From an uncultured Comamonadaceae bacterium (GTDB taxonomy: Bacteria; Pseudomonadota; Gammaproteobacteria; Burkholderiales; Burkholderiaceae): DNA of 13,216 nt. Positions 1 through 7,773 of this stretch are shown one piece after another. The notes below the pieces were generated by a model that worked only from the letters and a program-made list of their open reading frames with translations, did not search any database and had not been told where the DNA came from. The DNA is taken from NCBI GenBank assembly GCA_946482595.1, contig CAMLSD010000116.1, positions 1 to 13,216 of the forward strand, written 5' to 3'. Each line of letters opens with the position of its first letter. Positions within the stretch are counted from its first letter, which is position 1. The position numbers and the translations under genes are program-made.

Positions 1-440
1 GCGTGCAGGTCGCGGATCAGGAACTGCACGCCGTGGCTGTCGGCAATCATGAGGACACCGCCGGGCAACCGGCGGATGTCCTCTTCGCCTTTGAGCACCA
101 GCTTCGTCGGGCCGCGGTCGGTCTCGACGTCCCAGGTGCTGGGTGTCGCAAAGCTGGACACACCGTTCAGCCGGGCGATCACCGGCATGAAGTCACGGCT
201 GGCCAGCTCCTGGGCGATCAACTCGCGTGGGGCCGGCGCCAGCTCGTCGAGCCGTTCGATCCACACCAGTTCATGGCCGTCCGTGCTGACGAGCGAAATG
301 CCCTCGTCGGGCGCGGCGATCGGAAAGGCCCGCACGGGCACAACTCCCTCGTGTCGCACGCCGTCGGCGTCAGTCAGCACCAGGCGCCCATGGGCGTTGC
401 GCTGCAGGTCCACAGTCATGGCGGTGTCCTTGGGCATCAT
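1..440 (-). CDS. Cyanophycin metabolism-associated DUF1854 protein (3' end cut by window edge)
   Basis: About 146 codons are visible, reading MMPKDTAMTVDLQRNAHG at the start and GVQFLIRDLH at the window edge. The pattern fits the DUF1854 family: short, soluble, no signal peptide or membrane segment, with a WIERLDEL motif and an SRDFMPVI stretch. The molecular function of the family is unknown. Its link to cyanophycin is known only from gene neighbourhood, which this window repeats. The start overlaps the stop of the ABC transporter gene as ATGATG/TGA, so the two are almost certainly translationally coupled. An AAGG lies 4 bases before the first ATG and 7 before the second, so either could be used; the difference is one residue. 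The family is usually only slightly longer than what is seen, so little is probably missing. The family call is fairly sure; any role, for example as an accessory factor of the transporter, is inference. Confidence 0.85.
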   Translation of the reverse strand, partial: MMPKDTAMTVDLQRNAHGRLVLTDADGVRHEGVVPVRAFPIAAPDEGISLVSTDGHELVWIERLDELAPAPRELIAQELASRDFMPVIARLNGVSSFATPSTWDVETDRGPTKLVLKGEEDIRRLPGGVLMIADSHGVQFLIRDLH

Positions 441-2731
441 GCAGCCTTGGCCGGCGCCGAACCCCAGGGTTCGCGGTCGGCCTCTTCGGTGTCGACGTTG
501 CGGGCCTGGGCTTCGTACAGGCGCCAGTAGGCGCCCTGGCGTTCCATCAGTTCGTCGTGCGGGCCGACCTCGACCACCTGGCCGCGATCCATCACGACCA
601 GCCGATCGGCGCGCCGCAGCGTGGACAGGCGGTGGGCGATGGCAATCGTCGTGCGCCCCTGCACCAGGTTGTCCAGCGCCTTCTGGATCTCTTTTTCGGT
701 CTCGGTGTCCACCGAGGACGTGGCCTCGTCGAGGATCAGGATGCGCGGGTCGATCAGCAAGGCGCGTGCGATCGAGATGCGCTGGCGCTCGCCGCCTGAC
801 AGCCCCTGGCCGCGTTCGCCAACCAGGGAGTCATAGCCTTGCGGCAGCCGCAGGATGAACTCGTGCGCATGCGCGGCGCGGGCGGCCGCCACGATCTCGG
901 CGCGTGTGGCATCGGGCTTGCCGTAGGCGATGTTCTCGGCGATCGTGCCGAAAAACAGGAAGGGCTCCTGCAGCACCAGGCCGATGTGTCGCCGGTAGTC
1001 GGCCACCGGCAGCGAGCGGATGTCCACGCCGTCGACCCGGATCGACCCCTCGCTCAGGTCATAGAAGCGGCAGATCAGGTTCACCAGCGTGCTCTTGCCC
1101 GAGCCGCTGTGGCCGACCAGGCCGATCATCTCGCCGGGGTGGATGTCGAGGTCGAGGCCGCGGATCACCGCCCGGTTGCCGTAGCGAAAGCCCGCATCGC
1201 GGATCTCGATGCGGCCGCTGACCTGCGGCAGCGCCACCGGGTTGGCCGGCTCGGGCACGCTGGAGACATGGTCGAGGATGTCGAAGATGCGTTTGGCGCC
1301 GGCGGCCGCCTTCTGGGTCACCGACACGATACGGCTCATCGAGTCGAGCCGGGTGTAGAAGCGCCCGATGTAGGCCAGAAAGGCCGTGAGCACGCCCACC
1401 GTGATCTGGCTCTGCGACACCTGCCAGATGCCGAACGCCCAGACCACCAGCAGGCCGATCTCGGTGAGCAGCGACACCGTCGGCGTGAACAGCGACCACA
1501 CCTTGTTCAACCGGTCATTGACCGCCAGGTTGTGCTGGTTGGCCTGGCGGAAGCGCTGGGCCTCGCGGCGTTCCTGGGCAAAGGCCTTGACCACGCGGAT
1601 GCCGGGAATGGTGTCGGCCAGCACATTCGTGACCTCCGACCACACCCGGTCGATCTTCTCGAAGCCGGTGCGCAGGCGATCACGCACCACATGGATCATC
1701 CAGGCGATGAAGGGCAGCGGGAGCAGGGTGACCAACGCAAGCCACGGGTTGATCGAGAACAGGATGACCGAGGTCATCACGATCATCAGCACGTCGGTCG
1801 CAAAATCCAACAGATGTAACGACAGAAAGACACAGATCCGATCAGTTTCGGATCCAATACGCGCCATCAGATCGCCGGTGCGCTTGCCGCCGAAGTATTC
1901 GAGCGACAACTTGAGCAGGTGCTCGTAGGTGGTGGTGCGCAGGTCGGCGCCGATGCGCTCGCTGACCAGCGCCAGGATGTAGGTGCGCGCCCAGCCCAGC
2001 CCCCAGGCGAGCAAGGCAGCGGCCAGCAGGCCCAGCAGGTACATGCCGACCAGGTTGATGTCGATCGCCTGACCGTTCTGATACGGGATGAGCACGTCGT
2101 CCATCAGCGGCATGGTCAGGTAGGGCGGGACGAGCGTGGCGGCGGTGGACGCCAGCGTCAGCAGGAAGCCGGCGAGCAACTGGCCCTGGTAGGGGCGGGC
2201 GAAGCGCCAGAGCCGCAGCAGGGTCCAGGTGGACGGCGGCGTGTCGGCTTCGGCGGCGCAGCTCGGGCAGTCGTCCTGGCCGGGTTCGAGGGTGGCCTGG
2301 CAGCGCGGGCAGGTGGTGGCGGCGGGTGCCTGCACCGATTGCCCGCTCAGGTGGGCCGCCAGATGGCGCTCGAACTGTTCGCTCAGGCGCAGGGCGGCGG
2401 GGTTGGCACCCAGCGTGAAACGCCAGTACGCCAGGCGGCCGGTGTCGTCGATCAGTTCGAGCGTGCCCACGCCGGCATGGTCGTGGTGGCGCATGGCCAG
2501 GCCGGGGGCGAAATCCCATGACTTCCATGTGGTTTCTTCCGGCATCCGGGCGGCCAGCCGGCGGTTGGTCAGCACCACCAGGCCGCGGGCGAAGCGAAGT
2601 TGAGCGCTCAAGTCAACCTCAAGCCAAGCCAGCGCGTTTTCGCCAGGAACGAGCAATCGATCCAGGTCCGCCCGCCACGTGTCGGGTAACGAATCAGGAG
2701 CTGAAACTGAAGCAGTGTGTGAAGTGGTCAT
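437..2731 (-). CDS. Cyanophycin metabolism-associated ABC transporter (fused TMD-NBD half-transporter with PH-like and zinc-ribbon N-terminus)
   Basis: A 764-residue protein. Residues about 20-130 look like a small beta-rich PH-like domain. They are followed by a zinc ribbon with C141, C144, C155 and C158. A type-1 exporter membrane domain follows (about 175-470, hydrophobic segments near 185-205, 227-255, 303-345 and 418-455). The nucleotide-binding domain is complete: Walker A GHSGSGKST at 540-548, Q588, signature LSGGE at 644-648, Walker B ILILDEA at 664-670 and H700. It should work as a homodimer in the inner membrane; the substrate is unknown. The open frame extends far upstream, antisense to the cph genes. 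The start MTTSHTASV was chosen because homology-like sequence begins soon after and the codons there are AT-rich, as is common at gene starts; no clear Shine-Dalgarno is seen. It is divergent from the cyanophycin synthetases and overlaps the DUF1854 gene, supporting a cyanophycin-linked role. A lipid flippase or peptide exporter would also fit the fold. Confidence 0.9.
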   Translation of the reverse strand: MTTSHTASVSAPDSLPDTWRADLDRLLVPGENALAWLEVDLSAQLRFARGLVVLTNRRLAARMPEETTWKSWDFAPGLAMRHHDHAGVGTLELIDDTGRLAYWRFTLGANPAALRLSEQFERHLAAHLSGQSVQAPAATTCPRCQATLEPGQDDCPSCAAEADTPPSTWTLLRLWRFARPYQGQLLAGFLLTLASTAATLVPPYLTMPLMDDVLIPYQNGQAIDINLVGMYLLGLLAAALLAWGLGWARTYILALVSERIGADLRTTTYEHLLKLSLEYFGGKRTGDLMARIGSETDRICVFLSLHLLDFATDVLMIVMTSVILFSINPWLALVTLLPLPFIAWMIHVVRDRLRTGFEKIDRVWSEVTNVLADTIPGIRVVKAFAQERREAQRFRQANQHNLAVNDRLNKVWSLFTPTVSLLTEIGLLVVWAFGIWQVSQSQITVGVLTAFLAYIGRFYTRLDSMSRIVSVTQKAAAGAKRIFDILDHVSSVPEPANPVALPQVSGRIEIRDAGFRYGNRAVIRGLDLDIHPGEMIGLVGHSGSGKSTLVNLICRFYDLSEGSIRVDGVDIRSLPVADYRRHIGLVLQEPFLFFGTIAENIAYGKPDATRAEIVAAARAAHAHEFILRLPQGYDSLVGERGQGLSGGERQRISIARALLIDPRILILDEATSSVDTETEKEIQKALDNLVQGRTTIAIAHRLSTLRRADRLVVMDRGQVVEVGPHDELMERQGAYWRLYEAQARNVDTEEADREPWGSAPAKAA

Positions 2732-2944
2732 CTTGGCGAGCGTTTGGCCGGGGAACCCGGTGCGCCGCCTGGCAGGCGGGCGTCGGGGAAGCCGGCGCAA
2801 GGGCCAGCGAGCATATCCCAGCGCGCGAGCCCGACCTGATGGTGACGCATCGCCCCCCTTTCGGGTTGACATGCCGGTCTGCACACCGGTGATCCGATGG
2901 TTCAGTCCTCTGCCCAGCGCCCCGTGGCGCCAACCATCCGAAAC
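2732..2944. promoter_or_regulatory. Divergent control region between the ABC transporter and the cyanophycin synthetases
   Basis: About 210 non-coding bases separate the two divergent starts. On the plus strand a perfect TTGACA lies at 2866-2871, but no good -10 hexamer is found at normal spacing. A small inverted repeat, CCGGT (2874-2878) and ACCGG (2885-2889), falls just downstream and could be an operator. If TTGACA is a real -35 box, transcription would begin near 2900, inside the longer possible frame that starts at 2897. That favours the cphA' start at 2945. No sigma-54 site was recognised here. The assignment is tentative. Confidence 0.3.
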
Positions 2945-5155
2945 ATGAGCAAAAAAGACATTGAATTCCTGAGGGTCACCTATCTGCGCGGTCCGAACAT
3001 CTGGACTTACCGCCCGGTGATCGAGGCCTGGATCGACATCGGCGACCTGGAGGACTGCCCCTCCAACACGATCCCCGGGTTCTATGAACGGTTGTCCGGC
3101 TGGCTGCCCGGGCTGGTCGAGCACCGCTGCGGTGTCGGCGAGCGCGGCGGCTTCCTGCTGCGGCTGCGCGAGGGCACCTGGCCTGGCCACATCATGGAAC
3201 ATGTGGCCATCGAGTTGCAGAACCTGGCCGGCATGCCGACCGGATTCGGCAAGGCGCGTTCCACCGCCCGTCGCGGTGTGTACAAGGTGGTGATCCGTAC
3301 CCGCCAGGAAGAAGTCGGCCGGGCCGCCATCGAGGCCGCCCGTGATCTGGTGATGGCCGCGATCGAGGACCGCCCCTACGACGTCCCGGTCACCGTGGCG
3401 CGCCTGCGTGAACTCGTCGATGCACGTTGCCTGGGCCCGAGCACCTCCTGCATCGTCGATGCCGCGACCGAACGGCGCATTCCGTCGATCCGGCTGACGA
3501 GCGGCAATCTGGTGCAGCTGGGCTATGGCGCGCGGCAGCGCCGGATCTGGACGGCCGAGACCGACCGCACCAGCGCCATCGCCGAAAGCATCTCCAGCGA
3601 CAAGGACCTGACCAAGCGCCTGCTGACCTCCTGCGGTGTGCCCGTGCCGGAGGGCCGTGTGGTCGACAGCCCGGCCGACGCCTGGGAAGCCGCCCAGGAC
3701 ATCGGTCTGCCGGTCGTCGTGAAACCCTCCGATGCCAACCATGGGCGGGGCGTGTCGATCGAGCTGCGCGAGCGCGCCGACATCGAGGCGGCCTATCAGG
3801 TTGCCCTGAACGAGGGCAGCGACGTCATCGTCGAACGTTATGTGAGCGGCTACGAACATCGCCTGCTGGTGGTGGGTGGGCAGGTGGTGGCGGCGTCGCG
3901 TGGCGATGCGGCCTGGGTGACCGGCGACGGTCGCGCCAGCGTGGCCGAACTGGTGGCGCTGCAGGTGAACTCCGATCCGCGCCGTGGCGAGGACGAGGCC
4001 TTCCCGCTGGACATCGTCCGTATCGCCGACCCGGCCAACCGCCTTGAACTCGAACGCCAGGGCCTGACGGCCGAATCGGTGCCGGCCGACGGGCAGCGCG
4101 TGCGCGTGCAGCGCAACGGCAATCTGGCCATCGACGTGACCGACCGGGTGCACCCGGACGTCGCTGAACTGGTGTCGCTGGCCGCCCGTGTGGTGGGCCT
4201 GGACATTGCCGGCGTGGACGTGGTGGCCGAGGACATCTCCCAGCCGCTGGATGGGCAACGGGGTGCGGTGGTCGAGGTCAACGCCGGTCCGGGCCTGCTG
4301 ATGCACCTCAAGCCGGCCGAAGGCCAGCCCCGCCCGGTCGGGCAGGCGATCGTGAACCATCTGTTCCCTGAAAGCGAGTCCGGCCGGATTCCGGTCGTGG
4401 GGGTCACCGGCACCCACGGTGTGGCGCTGATCGGGCGCATGGTCGCCTGGCTGCTGCACCTCAGTGGTCACCATGTGGGGCTGGCCTGTTCGGACGGGCT
4501 TTACCTTGACCGTCGCCTGGTCGAGCGCGGCCCCCGCGCGACCTGGGCGGCCGGCCAGCGGCTGCTGATGAATCGTGCGGTCGAGGCTGCCGTGATCGAA
4601 AACGGCGCCGAGGCCATCCTGAAGGACGGCCTGGCCTACGACCGCTGCCACGTGGGCATCGTGACCGACGTGCGTGGCTCCGAGCAACTGGCCGGCTACC
4701 ACGTGCATGACGCCGAGCAGCTCTACAACGTGCTGCGCACCCAGGTCGACGTGGTGCTGCCCGACGGCGTGGCGGTGCTCAACGCCGATGACCTGCTGGC
4801 CGCGCAGATGGCGTCGCTGTGCGATGGCGACGTGATCTTCTATGGCCATGACCCGCAGCGTGACGTCATCGAAACGCACCTGGCGGCCGGCAAGCGGGCT
4901 GTGTTCCTGCGCGGGCAGCGGGTGCTGATGGCCCATGGTGGCAAGGAAACCCTGCTGATCGAAATGCGCTGCCTGCCGCAGGTGGCGGGGTATGCCCCGG
5001 ACACCGTGCTGCCCGCCGTGATGGCCGCCGCGGCGGCTGCCTGGGCGCTGGGCATGGAGGCCGACCTGATCCGCGCCGGCATCAAGACCTTCGAGAACCA
5101 GGCCTCCGTGTCGATGGGCACGACCGCCCGCGCGCCGGCGCTGGTCGCCGCCTGA
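2945..5155 (+). CDS. cphA': Cyanophycin synthetase-like protein CphA' (single active ligase site, truncated Mur domain)
   Basis: A 736-residue paralogue of the next gene with the same domain order. The N-domain (about 1-165) carries H82-x-x-E85-H86-x-x-x-E90, a metallohydrolase-like motif. The ATP-grasp domain (about 210-480) is intact, with K260 in VVVKPSDANHGRGV and E444/N446 in the metal-binding VVEVN. The Mur-ligase-like domain is degenerate: the P-loop reads GTHGVAL (490-496) where an active enzyme has GTNGKTT, so the Lys and Thr are gone. The protein also ends near the point where the C-terminal Mur lobe (about 150 residues in CphA) should begin. It can therefore form at most one kind of ATP-driven bond, as in CphA2-type enzymes that join beta-Asp-Arg dipeptides; that substrate is inference. 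An in-frame ATG at 2897 adds 16 residues, but MSKKDIEFLRVTYLRGPN matches the usual family start. Neither start has a good Shine-Dalgarno. It is probably co-transcribed with cphA. Confidence 0.9.
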   Translation: MSKKDIEFLRVTYLRGPNIWTYRPVIEAWIDIGDLEDCPSNTIPGFYERLSGWLPGLVEHRCGVGERGGFLLRLREGTWPGHIMEHVAIELQNLAGMPTGFGKARSTARRGVYKVVIRTRQEEVGRAAIEAARDLVMAAIEDRPYDVPVTVARLRELVDARCLGPSTSCIVDAATERRIPSIRLTSGNLVQLGYGARQRRIWTAETDRTSAIAESISSDKDLTKRLLTSCGVPVPEGRVVDSPADAWEAAQDIGLPVVVKPSDANHGRGVSIELRERADIEAAYQVALNEGSDVIVERYVSGYEHRLLVVGGQVVAASRGDAAWVTGDGRASVAELVALQVNSDPRRGEDEAFPLDIVRIADPANRLELERQGLTAESVPADGQRVRVQRNGNLAIDVTDRVHPDVAELVSLAARVVGLDIAGVDVVAEDISQPLDGQRGAVVEVNAGPGLLMHLKPAEGQPRPVGQAIVNHLFPESESGRIPVVGVTGTHGVALIGRMVAWLLHLSGHHVGLACSDGLYLDRRLVERGPRATWAAGQRLLMNRAVEAAVIENGAEAILKDGLAYDRCHVGIVTDVRGSEQLAGYHVHDAEQLYNVLRTQVDVVLPDGVAVLNADDLLAAQMASLCDGDVIFYGHDPQRDVIETHLAAGKRAVFLRGQRVLMAHGGKETLLIEMRCLPQVAGYAPDTVLPAVMAAAAAAWALGMEADLIRAGIKTFENQASVSMGTTARAPALVAA

Positions 5156-5182
5156 TTCGGGCGACAGTAGAAAGACAAGTCG

Positions 5183-7753
5183 ATGGAAGTTTCCAGAATC
5201 CGCGCCCTGCGTGGCCCCAACCTGTGGACGCGCCGCACCGCCGTCGAGGCGATCGTCACCTGCACGCCGGCCGAATGCTCGCTGCGTGACCTGCCGGGTT
5301 TCGAGGCCCGGCTGCGTGCGCGCTTTCCCGAGATCGGGGCGCTGCGGCCGACCGGCCAGGACCGTGATGTCTCGATGGCCGACGCGCTGGAGTTCGCCAC
5401 GCTGGGTCTGCAGGCTCAGGCCGGTTGCCCCGTGACCTTCAGCCGCACGACCGCCACGCTGGACCCGGGGGTGTACCAGGTGGTCGTCGAATACAGCGAA
5501 GAGGAAGTCGGGCGGCTTGCCCTGGAGCTGGCGCAGGCGCTGTGCCAGTCGGCACTGGACGACACGCCCTACGACCTGCCCGCCGCACTGGGGCGACTGC
5601 GCGAGCTGGACGAGGACGTCCGACTGGGCCCGAGCACCGGCGCCATCGTCCACGCGGCCGTGGCCCGGGGCATTCCGTACCGGCGCCTCACCCAGGGCAG
5701 TCTGGTGCAGTTCGGCTGGGGCAGCCGCCAGCGGCGCATCCAGGCGGCCGAGGTCGATGCCACGTCGGCCATTGCCGAGTCGGTCGCCCAGGACAAGGAA
5801 CTGACCAAGAAGCTGCTGCTGGCTGCAGGCGTGCCGGTGCCGGAGGGGCGCCCCGTGACCAGCTATGAAGACGCCATGGCGGCCGTTCAGGAAATCGGCT
5901 GGCCCGTGGTGGTCAAGCCCCAGGACGGCAACCAGGGCAAGGGCGTGACGGTGAACATCGTCAGCAATGAACACCTGAAGATCGCCTATGACGCGGCGGT
6001 TGCGATCAGCGACGAGGTGCTGGTCGAGCGCTTCATCCCGGGCTATGACTTCCGGCTGCTGGTCGTGGGCGACCGCCTGGTGGCTGCCGCCCGGCGAGAC
6101 CCGCCGCATGTGATCGGCGACGGCGTGCACACGGTGCGCGAGCTGGTCGACGAGGTCAACCTCGACCCGCGCCGGGGCGACGGGCATGCCACGTCCCTGA
6201 CCAAGATGCGCATCGACGACATCGCAGTCGCGCGCCTGGCGCTGCAGGGCTTTGCGCCGGACGACGTGCCGCCCAAGGGCCGCCGTGTGGTGCTGCGCAA
6301 CAACGCCAACCTCAGCACGGGCGGCACGGCCACCGATGTGACCGACGATGTGCACCCGGAGGTGGCGGCCCGCGCCGTCGCGGCGGCCCGCATGATCGGC
6401 CTGGACATCTGCGGCGTCGACGTCGTCTGTGAAAGCGTGCTGCAGCCGCTGGAGGAGCAGGGCGGGGGTGTGGTCGAGGTCAATGCCGCACCGGGGCTGC
6501 GCATGCACCTGAGCCCGTCGTACGGCAAGGGCCGTGCGGTGGGTGATGCGGTGATCGACGACATGTTCGAGCCGGGCAACGATGGGCGCATTCCCGTCGT
6601 CGCGGTGACCGGCACCAACGGCAAGACCACCACGGTGCGCCTGACCGCGCACATCCTGGCGCGCAGCGGACTGCGCGTAGGCATGACCAACACCGATGGC
6701 GTGTACGTCAACGGACGCCGCATCGACACCGGCGACTGCAGCGGCCCGCGCAGTGCGCGCAACGTGCTGATGCACCCCGACGTCGATGCCGCCGTGTTCG
6801 AGACGGCACGCGGCGGTGTGCTGCGTGAGGGGCTGGCCTTCGACCGCTGCCAGGTGGCGGTGGTGACCAACATCGGCATGGGCGACCACCTGGGCCTGAA
6901 CTACATCACCACGGTCGAGGACCTGGCGGTGCTCAAGCGTGTGATCGTGCAGAACGTGTCACCCACCGGCATGGCCGTGCTGAATGCCGCCGACCCGATC
7001 GTGGCGAAGATGGCCGAGAACTGCCCGGGGCAGGTGACGTTTTTCGCGGCTGACCGGCACCATCCCATCATGGCGGCACACCGGGTGCAGGGGCACCGTG
7101 TGGTCTATGTGGACCGCGAGGCCATCGTCGGCGAAGAAGCGGGCGTCAAGCACCGCATCCCGCTGGCCGAAGTGCCGATCACGCGCAACGGCACGATCGG
7201 CTTCCAGGTCGAGAACGCGATGGCCGCCACGGCCGCCGCCTGGGCTGCCGGGGCGAGCTGGGACGCCATCCGCACGGGGCTGCTCACCTTCGAGAGCGAT
7301 GCCGACAACGCCCCCGGGCGCTTCAACCTCTTCAGCTACCGCGGCGCCACGGTGATCGCCGACTACGGCCACAACCCCGACGCGATGATCGCGCTGGTGG
7401 GTGCGGTCCAGTCCATGCCGGCCGAACGCCGCCTGGTTGTCATCAGCGGTGCAGGCGACCGCCGCGACGAGGACATCCGGGAGCAGACCCGCATCCTGGG
7501 GCACGCCTTCGAGCACGTCATCCTCTATCAGGACCAATGCCAGCGCGGCCGTGCCGACGGTGAGGTGCTGGCGCTGCTGCGCCAGGGGCTGGAGGGTGCC
7601 ACACGCACGACCCAGGTCGACGAGATCCACGGTGAATTCGTCGCGATCGACCACGCACTGGCCGCATTGCGCCCGGGCGACCTCTGCCTGATCCTGGTGG
7701 ACCAGGTCGAGGAAGCCCTGGCCTACCTGGCGCGCAAGGTGTCGGAGGGCTGA
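5183..7753 (+). CDS. cphA: Cyanophycin synthetase CphA (L-aspartate- and L-arginine-adding)
   Basis: An 856-residue cytoplasmic enzyme that builds cyanophycin (multi-L-arginyl-poly-L-aspartate) by alternately adding Asp to the backbone and Arg to its side chain, with one ATP per bond. The N-domain is about 1-165. The ATP-grasp domain (about 195-465) has K245 in VVVKPQDGNQGKGV and E432/N434 in VVEVN. The Mur-ligase domain (about 470-856) has a perfect P-loop GTNGKTT (477-483), D568/H569 in GDHLG, R713 in APGRF and DYGHNPDA from 727 in the C-lobe. All residues expected for both ligase reactions are present. The N-domain instead reads D67-x-x-E70-F71-x-x-x-G75 where CphA' has HxxEHxxxE, so hydrolytic primer-making at that site looks lost. 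The start is set by MEVSRIRALRGPNLW, the typical start of betaproteobacterial CphA. AGAAAG at about 12 bases upstream is a weak ribosome site. The gene follows cphA' by 27 bases, so the two form an operon. Confidence 0.96.
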   Translation: MEVSRIRALRGPNLWTRRTAVEAIVTCTPAECSLRDLPGFEARLRARFPEIGALRPTGQDRDVSMADALEFATLGLQAQAGCPVTFSRTTATLDPGVYQVVVEYSEEEVGRLALELAQALCQSALDDTPYDLPAALGRLRELDEDVRLGPSTGAIVHAAVARGIPYRRLTQGSLVQFGWGSRQRRIQAAEVDATSAIAESVAQDKELTKKLLLAAGVPVPEGRPVTSYEDAMAAVQEIGWPVVVKPQDGNQGKGVTVNIVSNEHLKIAYDAAVAISDEVLVERFIPGYDFRLLVVGDRLVAAARRDPPHVIGDGVHTVRELVDEVNLDPRRGDGHATSLTKMRIDDIAVARLALQGFAPDDVPPKGRRVVLRNNANLSTGGTATDVTDDVHPEVAARAVAAARMIGLDICGVDVVCESVLQPLEEQGGGVVEVNAAPGLRMHLSPSYGKGRAVGDAVIDDMFEPGNDGRIPVVAVTGTNGKTTTVRLTAHILARSGLRVGMTNTDGVYVNGRRIDTGDCSGPRSARNVLMHPDVDAAVFETARGGVLREGLAFDRCQVAVVTNIGMGDHLGLNYITTVEDLAVLKRVIVQNVSPTGMAVLNAADPIVAKMAENCPGQVTFFAADRHHPIMAAHRVQGHRVVYVDREAIVGEEAGVKHRIPLAEVPITRNGTIGFQVENAMAATAAAWAAGASWDAIRTGLLTFESDADNAPGRFNLFSYRGATVIADYGHNPDAMIALVGAVQSMPAERRLVVISGAGDRRDEDIREQTRILGHAFEHVILYQDQCQRGRADGEVLALLRQGLEGATRTTQVDEIHGEFVAIDHALAALRPGDLCLILVDQVEEALAYLARKVSEG

Positions 7754-7767
7754 GCGCCGGCCGGCGC
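7754..7767. terminator. GC palindrome between convergent genes, possible bidirectional terminator
   Basis: GCGCCGGCCGGCGC is a perfect 14-base palindrome directly after the cphA stop codon. TGAGC (7751-7755) and GCTCA (7772-7776) form an outer pair that takes in both stop codons. It lies in the 20-base gap between the convergent cphA and xdhC genes, where a shared terminator is expected. There is no T-run on either side and the palindrome has no loop, so it is not a classical intrinsic terminator. It could form a weak hairpin with bases unpaired at the centre, or be a chance GC palindrome. Confidence 0.35.
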
Positions 7768-7773
7768 CTGTGC

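Noticed and set aside
839..1819. 326-codon plus-strand frame opposite the ABC transporter
   Set aside because: It is a shadow of the nucleotide-binding and membrane domains, with no start signal and no domain features.
2694..2933. Small genes on either strand in the divergent region
   Set aside because: The frames of up to 124 codons that cross 2518-2948 have Arg/Pro/Ser-rich shadow composition, overlap the ABC gene start or cphA', and lack ribosome sites.
2897..2944. N-terminal extension of CphA' starting at 2897
   Set aside because: The 16 extra residues are not family-like, the ribosome site is no better than at 2945, and a TTGACA box only 26 bases upstream would leave no room for a leader.
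2732..6889. Stop-free minus-strand frame running antisense through cphA' and most of cphA, continuous with the ABC transporter frame
   Set aside because: Its translation is His/Arg/Gly-rich with no recognisable domain, and it mirrors the G/C-ending codons of the real genes opposite. It is a typical high-GC shadow frame, and the ABC protein has a natural start at 2731.
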